A stretch of 64,000 nt of DNA, taken from positions 1,178,001-1,242,000 of the forward strand of contig JABFGF010000001.1 of the NCBI GenBank assembly GCA_013112635.1. Reading direction: 5' to 3'. Shown piece after piece: positions 63,760-64,000 of the stretch. The stretch's first letter is position 1. Every line of letters begins with the position of its first letter. Origin of the DNA: Calditrichota bacterium (GTDB lineage: Bacteria > Calditrichota > Calditrichia > Calditrichales > J004). The translations under genes were made by a program, and so were the position numbers. The notes under the pieces were generated by a model. It saw only the letters and a list, made by a program, of their open reading frames with translations. It was not told the origin of the DNA and ran no database searches.

Positions 63760-64000
63760 CTAATCCTTTTCTTTACAAGTATCACAGATCACCAATTCTG
63801 TTGGCAATTTTATATTTCGACGAACTGATTCTTTTGGACTCTGAATTTGTTCAATAACCAAATTGGTTGCCGTCGATCCAATCTCCCGAATTGGTTGTTT
63901 TATATAACTAATGGATGGCTGCAGGAAACTATTATATCCGCTACCGCCAAAACACAATAAATCCAAATCACCTGGAATCGATAATTTTTTTTCTTTCGCT
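63760..64000 (-). CDS. LacI-family regulator, C-terminal end (runs off the right edge)
   Basis: The frame is open to base 64000; 79 codons are in the window. It reads AKEKKLSIPGDLDLLCFGG then LQPSISYIKQPIREIGSTA and VIEQIQSP, the typical end of a LacI/GalR effector domain (iP-dldll-fgg, Qp-e-G--A). The DNA-binding half is off the edge. It is upstream of uxaC in the same direction, so it is probably the local uronate repressor. Confidence 0.85.
   Translation of the reverse strand, partial: AKEKKLSIPGDLDLLCFGGSGYNSFLQPSISYIKQPIREIGSTATNLVIEQIQSPKESVRRNIKLPTELVICDTCKEKD

Noticed and set aside
1-64000. tRNA or rRNA genes, transposases, integrases or phage genes
   Set aside because: I saw no cloverleaf with a CCA-type end, no rRNA-like stretch and no recombinase motif. 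A dedicated tRNA scan would be decisive.

Overview
This is a 64 kb piece of a bacterial chromosome with moderate-to-low GC, AT-rich Shine-Dalgarno-led genes and frequent TTG starts. The gene set includes CstA with a two-component system, monomeric NADP isocitrate dehydrogenase, a VTC/DUF4956 operon, a SatD regulator, many secreted or lipoproteins, and TRAP transport of sugar acids. Together these suggest an FCB-group heterotroph, perhaps Calditrichota or a relative. That placement is inference; there is no rRNA or tRNA in the window to anchor it.

Left part (1-12.8 kb, mostly minus strand): a giant secreted repeat protein runs off the left edge. Its leader carries three copies of a structured RNA element, and a fourth copy sits before a response-regulator gene. 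Upstream lies a cstA - histidine kinase - response regulator - response regulator series with a perfect CRP/FNR-type palindrome. A secreted protein and a GHL10-type glycosidase-like lipoprotein follow.

Middle (13-37 kb): a lone second DNA polymerase III alpha chain; a SatD-like autoregulator preceded by four 17-bp palindromes spaced exactly 29 bp apart; an alpha/beta hydrolase-fabH-lipA operon; an RsbW-like kinase-mnmA-panB-panC-nucleotidyltransferase series; a LytR_C protein-rsfS-argS-pfkB series; a receiver-kinase hybrid; a VTC/DUF4956/membrane-fusion operon that looks like a polyphosphate module; and monomeric isocitrate dehydrogenase.

37-53 kb holds a purine/urate-type catabolic island: mocA, a PLP enzyme, a YgeW-type knotted carbamoyltransferase, YgeY, YgfK, a three-subunit molybdenum hydroxylase, SsnA, a secreted propeller-like protein and a second unusual PLP enzyme. 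It resembles the Escherichia coli yge/ygf/xdh/ssnA cluster, but no YgeX or HyuA is seen.

53.5-64 kb holds a compact uronate operon: LacI regulator, UxaC, TRAP transporter, UxaE, fructuronate-reductase SDR, 6-phosphogluconate dehydrogenase, LarA-family nickel-pincer enzyme and a PfkB sugar kinase. No mannonate dehydratase or KDPG aldolase is present in the window. A LarA protein next to Gnd suggests that mannonate may be epimerised at C2 to gluconate, phosphorylated, and oxidised to ribulose 5-phosphate. This would be an undescribed way to burn hexuronates and is the most exciting hypothesis here. The other top candidates are the repeated RNA element and the 29-bp operator array.
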